DNA from: Drosophila persimilis
Lineage: Eukaryota; Arthropoda; Insecta; Diptera; Drosophilidae
DNA: 64,000 nucleotides
Assembly (NCBI RefSeq): GCF_003286085.1
Contig: NW_020825336.1
Coordinates: 124,001 to 188,000, forward strand
Direction: 5' to 3'
Shown: positions 45,596 through 56,123 of the stretch, in pieces
How the letters are laid out: each line of letters begins with the position of its first letter
Numbering within the stretch: the first letter of the stretch is position 1
Made by a program: the position numbers and the translations under genes
The notes under the pieces: model-generated
What the model was told of the DNA's origin: nothing
Seen by the model: the letters and a program-made list of their open reading frames with translations, nothing else
Databases searched by the model: none

Positions 45596-47580
45596 ATGGA
45601 GTGTTCACAGAGAAACATGTCGACCCCCATATCTGATGAGGCCCCAGTCCCGACCCCGCCGGCGCCTGCCGCAGTGGCTTATATAGCCGCACTGGACGTT
45701 GGCACAACTTGTGTCCGTTGCTTTGTGCTCGACGAGAAGTGCCTGGTCAAGGGGTCGGCGGTTGATGAGGTAAGTTAATTGATCGTTCGTTAACTGCTGG
45801 CAAGATTTAATGAAAATGTGCTCTCTGTGTGTGTTGTTAGGTGGAACTATTAAATCCGCAGCCGGGCTTTTTCGAAATTGAGCCAGAGTGCTTGTGGCGC
45901 AAGATTGTGAATGTGATAACCCTGGCGATACGCGGCAAGTGTTTTTCTCCCCGCTCTCCCCTCACACAGCGTGCTAATTCCTCGGGTGCCCGTTGCAGAT
46001 GCCAAGCTGACGCCCGCGCAAATCACCTGCCTGACCATCTCGACGCAGCGCTGTACATTCCTCACCTGGAACCACGAGACCGAGGAGTACTATCACAATT
46101 TCATAACCTGGAAGGATTTGCGGGCCCACGAGCTGGTGGATCAATGGAACAGCAGCTGGACCAAGCGCTCAATGAATAGTGTCTCCTTTGCCCTGTATTT
46201 GGTCACCAGACAACCTCGCTTCTTGGCCGGAAGTGTGCTCAAACTAATGAATGGCCAGGTGACGCCGCGACTGCTCTATGAAATTAACAACAACCAGCGC
46301 CTGAAGCAGGCCCTGCACGAAAACAAGGCTCGCGTAGAGCTGCTAGACTCTTGGATCCTCCATAAGCTGCGCTCTGGCAACGGCAAGAACACAAATGTCG
46401 AGCATATCACCGATGTAACCTCGAGCACAGCCACTGGACTGTACGACCCCTTCACGCTCAGCTGGTCGCCCTTCATTAGCTGGCTCTTTGGCTTCGATGT
46501 GAGTGCGAGATTGAAGGAATTTCGAAATTGTTTTAATACTCATGGACTTTCAATTCTAGACAAAGATCCTGCCTCGCGTGGTGGACAACGGCTACAAGGA
46601 CTTCGGACACGTTCATCCAGCCGCCTTTGGGCCGGGCTGGGACAACACCAGCATACCCATTGCCGCCTCGCTCAGTGACCAGGCGGCGTCCATGTGGGGC
46701 TCTCAATGCTTTAAGAAGAACGACGTGAAGGTTACCATGGGCACCGGGGCCTTTCTTAATTTGAATACGGGCTCCAAATGCCGTGCGGCAACCAGCGGAA
46801 TGTATCCTCTGGTGGCCTGGCAAATGAAGAACAATTCGAAAAGCCAAGGCGGCGTCTACTGTATCGAGGGAGCTGCACATGACTTTGGCACTGTGGTTAC
46901 CTGGGCACAGTCCTGCGAGCTGTTCAAGAAGCCAGACGAAACGGCGTTGATTGCGAAGTCTGTGCCGGATACCAACGGTGTGTTCTTTATGCCCGCTTTC
47001 AGTGGCCTGGGGGTGAGTGCGCAGTACAGCCCGAGAATGACAAACTCATAGACATACTCTTCTTGCCGTCTTTTATAGCCTCCTGTGAACGATTACCGCT
47101 CCGCCAGCGGTTTTATAGGTCTAACTCCGTCCACTACCAAGGCCCATATGGTGCGGGCCTTGCTCGAGAGCATTGTCTTTAGGCTGGTCCAGCTGATCGA
47201 TGCCACCGAAAAAGAAACCTCTCAAAAGCTCAAAGTCATTAGGTAATGTCCTTCTTCTATGCTCGCATTTTCTTCCACTAAGAATACATTTTTCTTCCAT
47301 CAGAGTGAATGGCGGCGTCTCTCGCAATGACTTTGTCTGTCAGTTCTTGGCTGATCTTAGCGGCCTGAAGGTGGAGCGTGACGAAAACACCGAGTCCAGC
47401 ATCATGGGGGCCACATTCATGGCGGGCATCAATCATGGCATCTGGAAAAATTTCGAAGATCTCAAGTGTTTTCGCAAGGTGGAACGTGTGTTCGAGCCAC
47501 GTCTCAACGTCTACGAAAAGGTTATTGAGCGCATGGACAAGTGGTGCGGGGCCATAGACCGCTTCAGTGAATGGTACTAG
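45596..47580 (+). CDS. GK5-like FGGY-family (glycerol kinase) protein
   Basis: Six coding exons: 45596-45769, 45841-45934, 45999-46498, 46560-47012, 47079-47242 and 47304-47580, giving 553 residues. Intron 2 (45935-45998) starts with GC (CGCG|GCAAGT) and ends CAG; only this GC-AG splice keeps the frame (IR|DAKLTPAQI). FGGY hallmarks: the N-terminal phosphate-binding loop AALDVGTTCVRCFVLDE, GFFEIEPECLW, CLTISTQRCTFLTWN, DATGLYD-like STATGLYDPF, KVTMGTGAFLNLNTG, FMPAFSGLG, then VNGGVSRNDFVCQFLADL (adenosine-binding region) and ESSIMGATFMAG. Length and N-terminus fit the GK5 branch (about 530 residues), not the classical glycerol kinases. Classical enzymes make glycerol-3-phosphate from glycerol and ATP; the substrate of GK5-type proteins is less certain. 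I recall the fly member as CG1271. The gene ends 140 bp from Cdk8, tail to tail; ATTAAA at 47647-47652 is its likely poly(A) signal. Confidence 0.92.
45935..45998 (+). other. GC-AG intron in the GK5-like gene
   Basis: The 64-bp intron begins GCAAGT and ends TTGCAG. The alternative GT four bases downstream shifts the frame and destroys the conserved KLTPAQITCL segment. GC donors are a small known class of U2 introns and usually have a strong match elsewhere, as here (G|GCAAGT). Confidence 0.85.
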
Positions 47581-47720
47581 ATTTTGTGGACTGTGATCCT
47601 TATTCTACTTTTGGGCATTACTCTCTATTTGTTATACACTAAAGATATTAAATTACTTAGCGGCTAGTCAATATATGTAGATGTGGTAGTTAAATGCTGT
47701 CTGTCGGTGCTCTCAGTGAC

Positions 47721-47895
47721 TCAGTTGAAGCGCTGCTGGAAATTCTGTTGCTGGTTGAACATCATCTGCTGCTGTTGTTGCTGCTGTTGCTGTTGCTGCT
47801 GTTGCTGGTGGTGGAAGTCCTGCTGGTTGCCGGCTCCGGACAGACGCACACGCTTGGCATTCGGCTCGTTGGGATTCATCTGCTGCTGCTGCTGT

Positions 47896-47927
<32 letters not shown>

Positions 47928-49142
47928 TTGCTGCTGTTGCTGTTGCTGCTGCTGCTGCTGTTGTTGTCGCTTGTTGTCCGACTTGTCCTCCTGGTCGTCG
48001 TCGGTGAGGAACTCGCGCTTGGGATACGGAATGGGGCAGCCCGCAAAAACGTCCTGCGTCGGCAGTGGCTCCTCCTGGAAATACTGATCCTGCATGGCCT
48101 GCTCGGAGGTGATGCGCTTGTTGGGGTCCATAAGCAGCAGCTTCTGCAGTAGATGGAAAGCCTTGCTGTCGGGCTTGATCTTGTGCCGCTCCATGTACTT
48201 GGCCAGAGAACAGGTCGAGTAGGTGGAGCGCTTAAAGTCTTTTGTCAGTGTGTGATGCTCGGGCATCTTCTTGATGTCCTCCCAGTCCTTGTCCTGCGGA
48301 AAGCCCATCACGTTGAAAATGCGGTCCAGCTGGTCGTGATGGTATGGATTGCTGGTCTTGATGTCCTCCTGCCGGCAGTGAAAAATAGGCTCGGATGTCA
48401 GCAGCTCGGCAAAGATGCACCCAATAGCCCAGATGTCTATGGCCTTGGTGTAGTGGCGTGCACCCAGCAGCAGCTCTGGGGCGCGATACCAGAATGTCAC
48501 CACAACGGGGTCCAGGTCGGCCAGTGGCTTCAGGGGGGCATTGAAAAGCCGGGCAAAACCCATGTCGGCTATCTTAACGCGACCCCTCTCATTGCCGTCG
48601 CCCATCACCAGAATGTTGGCTGGTTTCAGATCACGATGCAGCACCCAGTTGCTGTGCAGATAGTGTATGCCATCCAGAATCTGGTACAGCAGGCTCTTGA
48701 CCATGCCCCGAGGCACAACCACTTGTTTTTTGGTGGCCTTGGCCGCACGGTGGAACTTGATGATGTGCCACAGATCGTGCTCGGCATAGTCGATGAGCAG
48801 GAACACTTTTCGGTCATTGTGCGAGAGGAATACCCGTATAAGGGTAATCACGTTCTGGTGCTTGAGCTCCCGCAGCAAGGCGATCTCTCGGCACGCAGAC
48901 ATGGACAGACCGGTGCCGTCGATTTGCTTGAGTGCGTACTCCTTGCCATCGCTGTAAAAGAGAAACAATATTCAATGTTTGGCATTCTTTCTCCGAACAG
49001 CGCTTCTTCACCTCGTCTCCTTCCACTTGGCCTTGTACACGTGTCCGTAGGTGCCGCGGCCCACCTTGCAGCCCTCGTAATTGAACAGGTCCTCCACCTT
49101 GGTGCGCTCCATTTGCGTTTTCATTTTAAAATCGTAGTCCAT
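47721..49142 (-). CDS. Cdk8: Cyclin-dependent kinase 8, Mediator kinase module
   Basis: Two coding exons, 49142-49012 and 48951-47721, joined AG|C in KETS, giving 453 residues. Kinase features at standard CDK8 positions: glycine loop [10 protein letters not shown] (27-36), catalytic lysine K52, the SMSACRE helix with E66, HRDLKPAN (149-156), DMG (173-175) in place of DFG as is normal for CDK8, and [19 protein letters not shown]. The C-terminal tail has an NLS-like KRVRLSG between two glutamine tracts of 29 and 14 residues. With cyclin C, Med12 and Med13 it forms the detachable Mediator module that regulates RNA polymerase II transcription. The glutamine tracts are encoded by mixed CAG and CAA codons. 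The long antisense frame over this gene is a shadow. Confidence 0.97.
47880..47966 (-). repeat. Cdk8 polyglutamine-coding repeat, 29 codons
   Basis: 29 consecutive CAG or CAA codons (CTG/TTG on the plus strand) at the start of the Cdk8 tail, with CAA interruptions. A second run of 14 lies near 47764-47805. Confidence 0.9.
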
Positions 49143-49333
49143 TTTGCTAAAATAGGCCAATTCAATATTCAATCCAACAAATTGTTTGTAAATTATGCGG
49201 CCGCCAAATCAGCTGCTTTTCGATACCAACTATCGTTATCGTTATCTATATTCGGTGTATACGGTCACACTGTTAGAAGCCACAAGCACGTTTCATTTGT
49301 TTTGATTTTTGATTCCGTAAAAATTCACCGATC
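49143..49333. promoter_or_regulatory. Divergent promoter between Cdk8 (-) and the SLX9-like gene (+)
   Basis: Only 191 bp separates the two start codons. A perfect motif-1 word, CGGTCACACTG, lies at 49262-49272 on the plus strand, 62 bp before the SLX9-like ATG. Repeated TATCGTTATCG words and CAGCTG occur on the Cdk8 side. This is a typical TATA-less housekeeping arrangement. Confidence 0.7.
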
Positions 49334-49873
49334 ATGGCTAAAACCAAGAAAAATATACGAGCCAAGGCTAAAGGAGCTGTGGGCGTGGCCAAGCAGAAGG
49401 CGCAGGATGTGCAGGCGCAGCTGAACAAGTCGGAGCGCCAGGAGCGACTGCTGCACAAGACCCTCACGCCCAAGAAGACAACAACAAAGAAGGAGAAATC
49501 AGCACTCAAGCACAAGAAACTGCTGCAGCGCTTCGCCGACTCAAGGAAGGAGCGCAAGAATGTCCAGTCTAGCAAGAAGAAACCCGCCGTTGGGGATCTG
49601 AAGCCTCTGCGCGATGCCCTGCCCTCGCTCTCGGACCTCTACAAGCTGGTGAAGAGCAAGTCGAAGGATGCCGCCGAGCAGACGGCTCTCACCGAGCCCG
49701 AGGTGCCGCTAAGCGTCAAGCAGAAGATTAAAAAGAAGCGCGCTGATATTGTGAACCGCGCCAAGTCCTTTGAGAAGCTCGTCAAGGACAAGCACTTCAA
49801 GGAGAACCCCCGTGGCGTGATTGGATCTCTGGTGCGCAACAAGTACCGAACGATGGAGGAAGACAATGAATAG
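49334..49873 (+). CDS. SLX9 / FAM207A-like ribosome-biogenesis protein
   Basis: A single-exon, 179-residue, very lysine-rich protein. Features: a basic N-terminus (MAKTKKNIRAKAKGAVGVAK), a mid-helix KKEKSALKHKKLLQRFADSR, the spacer LPSLSDLYKLVKSKS, then KQKIKKKRADIVNRAKSFEK and the C-terminal block FKENPRGVIGSLVRNKY. This architecture, with a conserved helix rich in KKEK and a terminal FxxNPxxxI motif, is that of SLX9/FAM207A. In yeast SLX9 associates with pre-40S particles and helps ITS1 processing and small-subunit export. The basic composition predicts nucleolar location. It shares its promoter with Cdk8. Family assignment is by motif recall and is moderately firm. Confidence 0.78.
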   Translation: MAKTKKNIRAKAKGAVGVAKQKAQDVQAQLNKSERQERLLHKTLTPKKTTTKKEKSALKHKKLLQRFADSRKERKNVQSSKKKPAVGDLKPLRDALPSLSDLYKLVKSKSKDAAEQTALTEPEVPLSVKQKIKKKRADIVNRAKSFEKLVKDKHFKENPRGVIGSLVRNKYRTMEEDNE

Positions 49874-50726
49874 ACTGGAATACGTATCCACCAAAAGTGC
49901 CTGATCCCAGAGGAAAGACATCGCTTTGCACTTTCGATTTATTTATTAATTAAGATTTATCATTAATGTATATGCATTAGGTATAGTTTTATCATTTATC
50001 ATTAACGACAATGCATATAAATATTACACATACGAATGTAAGTTGTAAGCAATTAATTTTTAAACGTAGACGGTCAACATAACGCAATTTTAATTCGAAA
50101 AGATTGAATGTGTGTTGTGTTTTGTAGTGTAGTGTAGTCTGGGTGTTCCACCTCTAATGGGGAACAGAACAGTGTCTCGGGGCTATGTCTAGAGCTACAA
50201 TTACATCAAAGAATGGTTTATATACTCGTAAATCTGTTTAGGTTGGTGTTTTCTTCTGTTTGTTTCTTCTTACAGTGTTACATCTACGTTATGGTTATTG
50301 TTTTATTAGCGGGTGTGCCGGCTCCTTACTGTGAGATCATTAAACGCTAGACAAACACACCAATCATTCAATCGATTCTTCGCCTGCACAAACAAAACAA
50401 AACAAAAAAAAACAGATATTCCCCAAAAGTGGCCTCTCTTTTCATGTACAAAAATTTTGAAAGCTGTTTCTGGACATTGATCCTAATCTTAGTTATTCAC
50501 TAATTTAGGTTACAACCTAACGCGTTACAGTGTGATTCTAGACGTGATTGCAAATATATGTCGTTTTTTGTGTGCTGGGATTAGTATGGGGTTCTTGGGG
50601 TGTACACATATACAATAGAAGAAAATATATATCAACTATTTCTAGGCTTTTGCACATTAATTTTGAAACAACAAACTTAGACTAATTTGAATATGGTTCT
50701 CTCTGCGCGTTTTCATCGTCGCTGTT
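49874..50726. other. Converging 3' UTR region of the SLX9-like (+) and CYHR1-like (-) genes
   Basis: About 850 bp, AT-rich and free of ORFs. On the minus strand AATAAA (plus TTTATT) occurs at 49938-49947 and 50302-50307, either of which could end the CYHR1-like transcript. The first would give a 3' UTR of about 800 bases that reaches nearly to the SLX9-like stop codon. Confidence 0.45.
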
Positions 50727-53700
50727 CTACTTGTTCAGTAGAAACATAAGCAGCCTGCAACAAGACACGAATTAGATGGAATAAGTAGATGTATTTATGT
50801 GCAGATGTATAATATATGCAAGGGTGCCTACCGAAAATTGATGCCTTTGTTGGCCAGCATACGATTGCATTCGCTTGAACCGCTGCCTCCAATGCCGTCG
50901 GGCAGCGGCAGCACATAATAATCACTCTCAGTGTTCTACATACATATAAAAAGAGAAATTCAAGATTTAGCATTGAAAATATTTGAGAATATGCATTTTA
51001 TAGAGAGTAGCCCACCGTTTCTGTAAACTCGTGCTTGTAGATCTGTGTCGACACCTTCATGTCGGAGAATGGGCCCTTGAGGGCAAAGAAATGTATGCTC
51101 ATGGGCGTGCTGGTCTTGGTCTTCAGGATCAGCTGATAGGTGATGGTGCGCTCGTTCGACTGGTGCGGATCGCGCTGGCTATTGTTGATGCGCGCCTTCA
51201 CCACCCACTGCTGATTGAAGGCCGAAAAGCGGGCCGTCTCATAGAACAGCTTGTGTACATACTCGTCAGTGCGATAGGGTTTCATTTGCAGATCTGCAGG
51301 AAAGCAATCATTAAATACAGACTCTGACCAAAGCGCCGTCTTTTCCTCTCACCATTAAAGATGATCTTCTCGTAGCTGAGCAAATCGATCAGTGTATTGA
51401 ACATCTTCTTCTCCTCTTTGATCTTCAGATCGTGGGCTTCGAGGGCAGCCATCACCTCGTAGCCGGACTTCTTGGGGTGCGAGCAATTGCGTTCGTGCTC
51501 GGTTGCTGGTTAGAATTACAGAATTACAAGATTACAGAGTTAGGCTTTATTTGGTTTCCATAAAACACTGGGTGGCACTCACTCTCGTGGTAGGGGCCGC
51601 GCCACTGGCAGCCAATGCGATGATATTTGCATTTAGTGGGACGCTCCTGACACTCGTGCTGTTCATGACGTTCGAGAGATTTATATGGGAATTCTTTGTT
51701 GCAAAACTGTGGACGATACGAAAGTCAGAGAGAGAGAGAGAGATGAAACCCGTGTGATACATACCTGACACTCGCTGGGCAGCTCGGAGGCGGCCTTCTC
51801 TACGGCCAGGTTACGTGATGCAGTGCTCTTTGATATCTCCACGCGGCAATTGGGGCACGTGGCAATCTGATCGCGTAGGCTGCAGAATGGTGAAAGGATG
51901 TGTAAAATTGTTAAGCGAACGATTTAATTTGATCAGCAAGAGAGGAGAGCAATGGTTGTGTGTTCAGGGTTCATTCATACCGTCCATCCGCCAGAAGGTG
52001 AGTGAAGCAAGCGGCGCACATCAGGTGGCCCATCTGGCACTGCAATTGAACAGATCAGAGGAGAGAAAGATTGTGGTGTTAGCAGGATCTCTTATCAAGA
52101 CATTTGATTGGTAGCATATGAGTATGGATATGGATATCTTTCTATATATGTATATATGTACGAGTAGATTGAAAAACTAAAGCAAAAGTGGAATGAAAAT
52201 TAACCTGCAATTAAAGAAAAAAGAAGAAAAGTTTGCTATTAGTCAAAATACGGCCTTTATGTGGGGATGAAGTGAGTGTGTGTGTGTGTGTGTGTGGAGG
52301 GGGGTAATGGAACATAATGGACATTTTGTGTCGGATGGGATGGAGTGGATCGGATAGATAAATGTGATCTGTTTTGGGGGAGGGTGGGGGAAAGGAGGAG
52401 GTATAGAGAGAGAATATATATAGTACAGAGACCCCGTTGGTCTTGTGTTTCATTCGTTGGGTTTCATTCCGACATTCCGAGATTCCGATTCCGATTGAAA
52501 TAAAAACGCTATGTTTGATTTGGTTTTATATTGCATTTTCCAGTTTGCACTTTCCTCTGCAAATTTATTGAAATCAGTTTTTTCTTTGTTTTTTTTTTGA
52601 GGTTTTCCCATTTTTATCGTTTTTTTTGTTTTTGTTTTTGTTTATTTTTTTGTATACATTTTAGAGTATTACTTTAATACTACGATGGAGTCTGGTTCTA
52701 AGTACTTAGCATTTACATTTACAATCTTTTACTTTTTTGCATTCTTTTTTGTTTACTTTTCTTTGTCTTTTGCTTACAAATGTTAGGAGATCGACTTAAC
52801 TAGGATTAATCATTAGCAGCGATAGTTAGAGGGTGTTAAAGTCTAGTCAAAAATTATAAAAATAGATTCCTGATTAAAGGTCACAATTCTTTATCGTTTT
52901 ATTCGTGTGTATTGGGTCCAATAGGGGCCACTTAAATGGAGCTGGAATCGCTGTATCTGTGTCTGTATCTGTATCTGTATCTGTGTAGTTCTGTATCTGT
53001 AGTTGATGTGTATTTCTTTTGGAATTGAATTGAAAAATGGTTTTCGAGGAGAAATTGATGGATATTGTTGGGTTAGTTTGTTGGGTGAATATTCAGATAA
53101 GGGACGGAACGGGACGAGACGGGACGGGACCGGACGACGCCGTTGTCGGAGGAACCACGTTGTCAGCCCTCATATCATTATTTCTGTATGGTTCGTAAGT
53201 TATTTCGGTCTGGGGGTATGCGGGCCTCTTTCATTTTGGAATTTCTATTTCAGGAATCATCCGCCGTCAGAGGAGGCGACATATGCGACCATTCGAGAGA
53301 CAGAGAGAGAGGGAGAGAGACTTTCAAGCGATAAGCAACATTGTTCGATTGTTTGATTGTTCGTTTGGTTTGTTCATGTACATATGTATGTTTATATCCC
53401 CAAATACAGACAAACACGTATACAAATAGATATATAGAGATGTATCTGGAAAGGGAATGGCAATTTCGGAGTCAGTGTCGCCTGCAAGTTGAACGAACTC
53501 CGAAAAGTCCGCAGAGAGAGCTAATTTATGACCTAGAGCAACTGCAGCACCAGCAGCCTTCAATACGATCCGATTCGATTGTTTTTTGAAAAGAAGAATC
53601 ACAAAAGAAGAATCTTGACCCGTTTTATCCCCGCTTCGTGCTTACTCTATCATGCATCTGGCTCTCTAGCTCGGGCTCTCTCACTCTCTCTCACCGATGC

Positions 53701-56123
53701 AGACACAACAGAACCCAGCTGATGATGTTTTTGTAGATAATAAGCCACGAGAATGATGGAAGGGGGCAAGTGGATGAAGAAAGCGGGGTAGGTAGGCATG
53801 TAGGTAGCACGAAAACATGCTGCAGAGATCACACACACTAGTACGAGCATTCTCTTTAACAGGTATATGTTTTACCTCTCCCTCTCTCTGTCTCTCTCTG
53901 TCGGACACCCTAAGAAAACACACATGCACATGTGGCAGACAAACTGGTAAAACGGGTTTATTCTAGATTACACGTCTATAGATCTAACAGCAAAAGAAAG
54001 AACAACCTGCAACAGCATTCTGATTGTTTCACGTAAGAAACAGTCTCCTTAAAAGCGTTTCCTTCCAGCTTTTCAATATTGCGTTGTTTGTCAGAATCCG
54101 AATCCAGGAATCCAAGTACCTTTTCCCCGGGGACTGAACAGCTGATTTAGCCCATGCGGTGTGCAAGAGAGGGACAACGAATGTGTCAAAACAACGCAGC
54201 TAAAGCAAAACAATAACAGAGAGCGTGCACACACGCACACACTTTGTGTACATGTATATGCGAGTAGTGCCCACACATACTAGCAAATGTCAATCAAAAG
54301 ATATAGAAATGCAAAAGAGGAAAGTCACGATGGTTTCTGTCCAACTTTCTATAGCTTCAGAGGGCAGGCAGATAATAATTAATTTTCTGACTTATGCGGG
54401 TTGTTCTTCCTCCCCAATCAAAGCGGCAAGAGACCTTTGGACGGGATATGATTCATTTGCTTGTAGGCTTGGTCACGTTTTGGCAATACAGTGGGAAGGG
54501 GTCCTGAAAACGCAGACACATTTCCTGTTGGCATACTATTTTAAAGATTCCCTTTCGAGCATTGCCAAACCATTTTCACCGGAAGATTTTACTCATTAAA
54601 ATCATTTATGCATGTATGCCAGTTGAAGCCCACCGTAAAGACGTTTCAATGACGCAGTTATCGTATTTCACGGCACATGTATGTATATATGTATGTATGG
54701 ATGTACCCACATATGCATGCATGTGTGGCTGGTTTTGACGAGAACGAAAGAGAGCGAATTCAACCACGCATTACGTAAAAAAAATCTAAATTCTCAATAT
54801 TTGAACAAATAATTTAATCAATCAGAAGAGAATAAGCTATCGCATGAATGAAAAAGAATGGCCTTAAAAGCGGAATGAAAGAGAGGAAGCTGAAAGAGAC
54901 ACACACGCAAACTTATTCAAATTGAAAGCATTGCAAGCCATTTTGGTGATGGGGCCGAGTCGTAGCGGGGCAGCTGCTGCTAAAAATAGGCCAAATCGAA
55001 GCAACACCACATCATACATAGATTCTACGGGAAAGCCAGCAGCAATTCCTATTCTGATTTCGGCTTCGTGACGCAATACAGAAAACTTTTGCAGTAAATG
55101 TTACTGCGCAAATGTCAGCGGGGTGGGGTCGTGGCAGGGGGAGCAGAGCCAGCCCACAGTGGCCCAGAGTGTCAAATGCAACGCGGAATTGGAAATGAGT
55201 GCCAGGCGGGGGTAGGTTCTGTCGCCCGTCTCTAAAACGCAATAAAGTGCATTAGACACAGAGTGCGAGCGAGAGCGATATGTGTGTGTATGTATGCTAC
55301 GTAAGCGAACATTGGGGCCCTCTCTCTCTTTAATTCTGATATGCGCAGCAGTAAGAAATAACCAAAAACGTGTGTGTGGGGGGAAACAGTTGCAGCGGAT
55401 GCCTGGCATTGCTGTTTGTTGTTTTCAAGGCGAGTGCAAGGCAGCGGCGACGTAACAGTCGTAGCAGCAAGCGAGAACGAGAGCAAATAAATACACGCAG
55501 CATAGTGTACTGTCGGTCTCGCTCTAGCACAGCTGTGAGAGTAGTGCATTCTGGGGGCGACGGAGGGAGTGGGTGGGTTTCCTCTTACAGCTGGCGATTT
55601 GTTTGTATACAGAATGGTACACACACACACTATAGCTCTCGCACACACACGCACACAGATAGAAAAAACAGGCCCTTTGTTGTAGTTTTTCTGTAGCTAA
55701 AATTTTGGGGGAAAAAGAAAAGAATTCGGGCCTCCACGCTGCACTCACCTGGTACATGGCCGTTTTGGGCAAATCCAGGCAAACGGCACAGCAGAGGGCT
55801 GTGGAGATGCGGTAGGCCAGCTTCTCGTGTGTTCCCGATGCCGCGGCAGCGCTTGACAGAGCTCCCCCCGAACTGGAGGAGGCTGCATCGAGACATGGTT
55901 TCTTGGACGGCGGCTCACCGCTGATCTGAGTGTCGAGTGGCACTCCCACTACGTTGTTGCCACCGCCCCCGCCCCCGCCATTGCCACTGCTGCTACTGGT
56001 GCTGCTGTTCGAGGTGGAGCTAGCCGAGGTGGAGGCCTGCATCACCTGATTGTCCCCCAGCATTGGCAGAGTGGATGTGGGGGGCTGCTGGGCCGCGGAA
56101 CTCGAAGATTCCACATTTGACAT
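50727..56123 (-). CDS. CYHR1 / ZTRAF1-like RING and TRAF-type zinc-finger protein
   Basis: Eight coding exons on the minus strand: 56123-55749, 52039-51981, 51879-51765, 51706-51583, 51505-51353, 51293-51016, 50935-50832 and 50754-50727, all GT-AG with frame kept, giving 411 residues. The N-terminal 100 residues are low-complexity (S, G, A, T). A RING-like finger follows: [15 protein letters not shown] in exon 1, [20 protein letters not shown] in exon 2 and CPNCRVEI in exon 3. A TRAF-type finger spans exons 4-5 ([21 protein letters not shown], then [20 protein letters not shown] and ERNCSHP). The C-terminal beta-rich domain has [20 protein letters not shown] and [20 protein letters not shown], and the protein ends in LLMFLLNK. 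This is the cysteine- and histidine-rich CYHR1 (ZTRAF1) family, whose mammalian member binds galectin-3; enzymatic E3 activity is unproven. I recall the fly ORF as CG32486. Intron 1 is 3.7 kb and splits the RING between its first and second cysteine pairs. Confidence 0.93.
52040..55748 (-). other. 3.7-kb first intron of the CYHR1-like gene
   Basis: Contains no supportable exon. It holds a TG run (about 52275-52296), T-rich sequence at 52570-52660, a GTATCT repeat (about 52956-52990), GA/CT tracts near 53290-53320 and 53670-53700, and a GA-rich patch at 54740-54760. All open frames inside are short and lack family motifs. Confidence 0.6.

Noticed and set aside
47683..48152. Leucine- and cysteine-repeat frames on the plus strand
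   Set aside because: Antisense translations of the Cdk8 CAG repeats.
48153..49424. 423-codon plus-strand open frame over Cdk8
   Set aside because: It is the antisense shadow of Cdk8 coding sequence and its divergent promoter, with no domain of its own.
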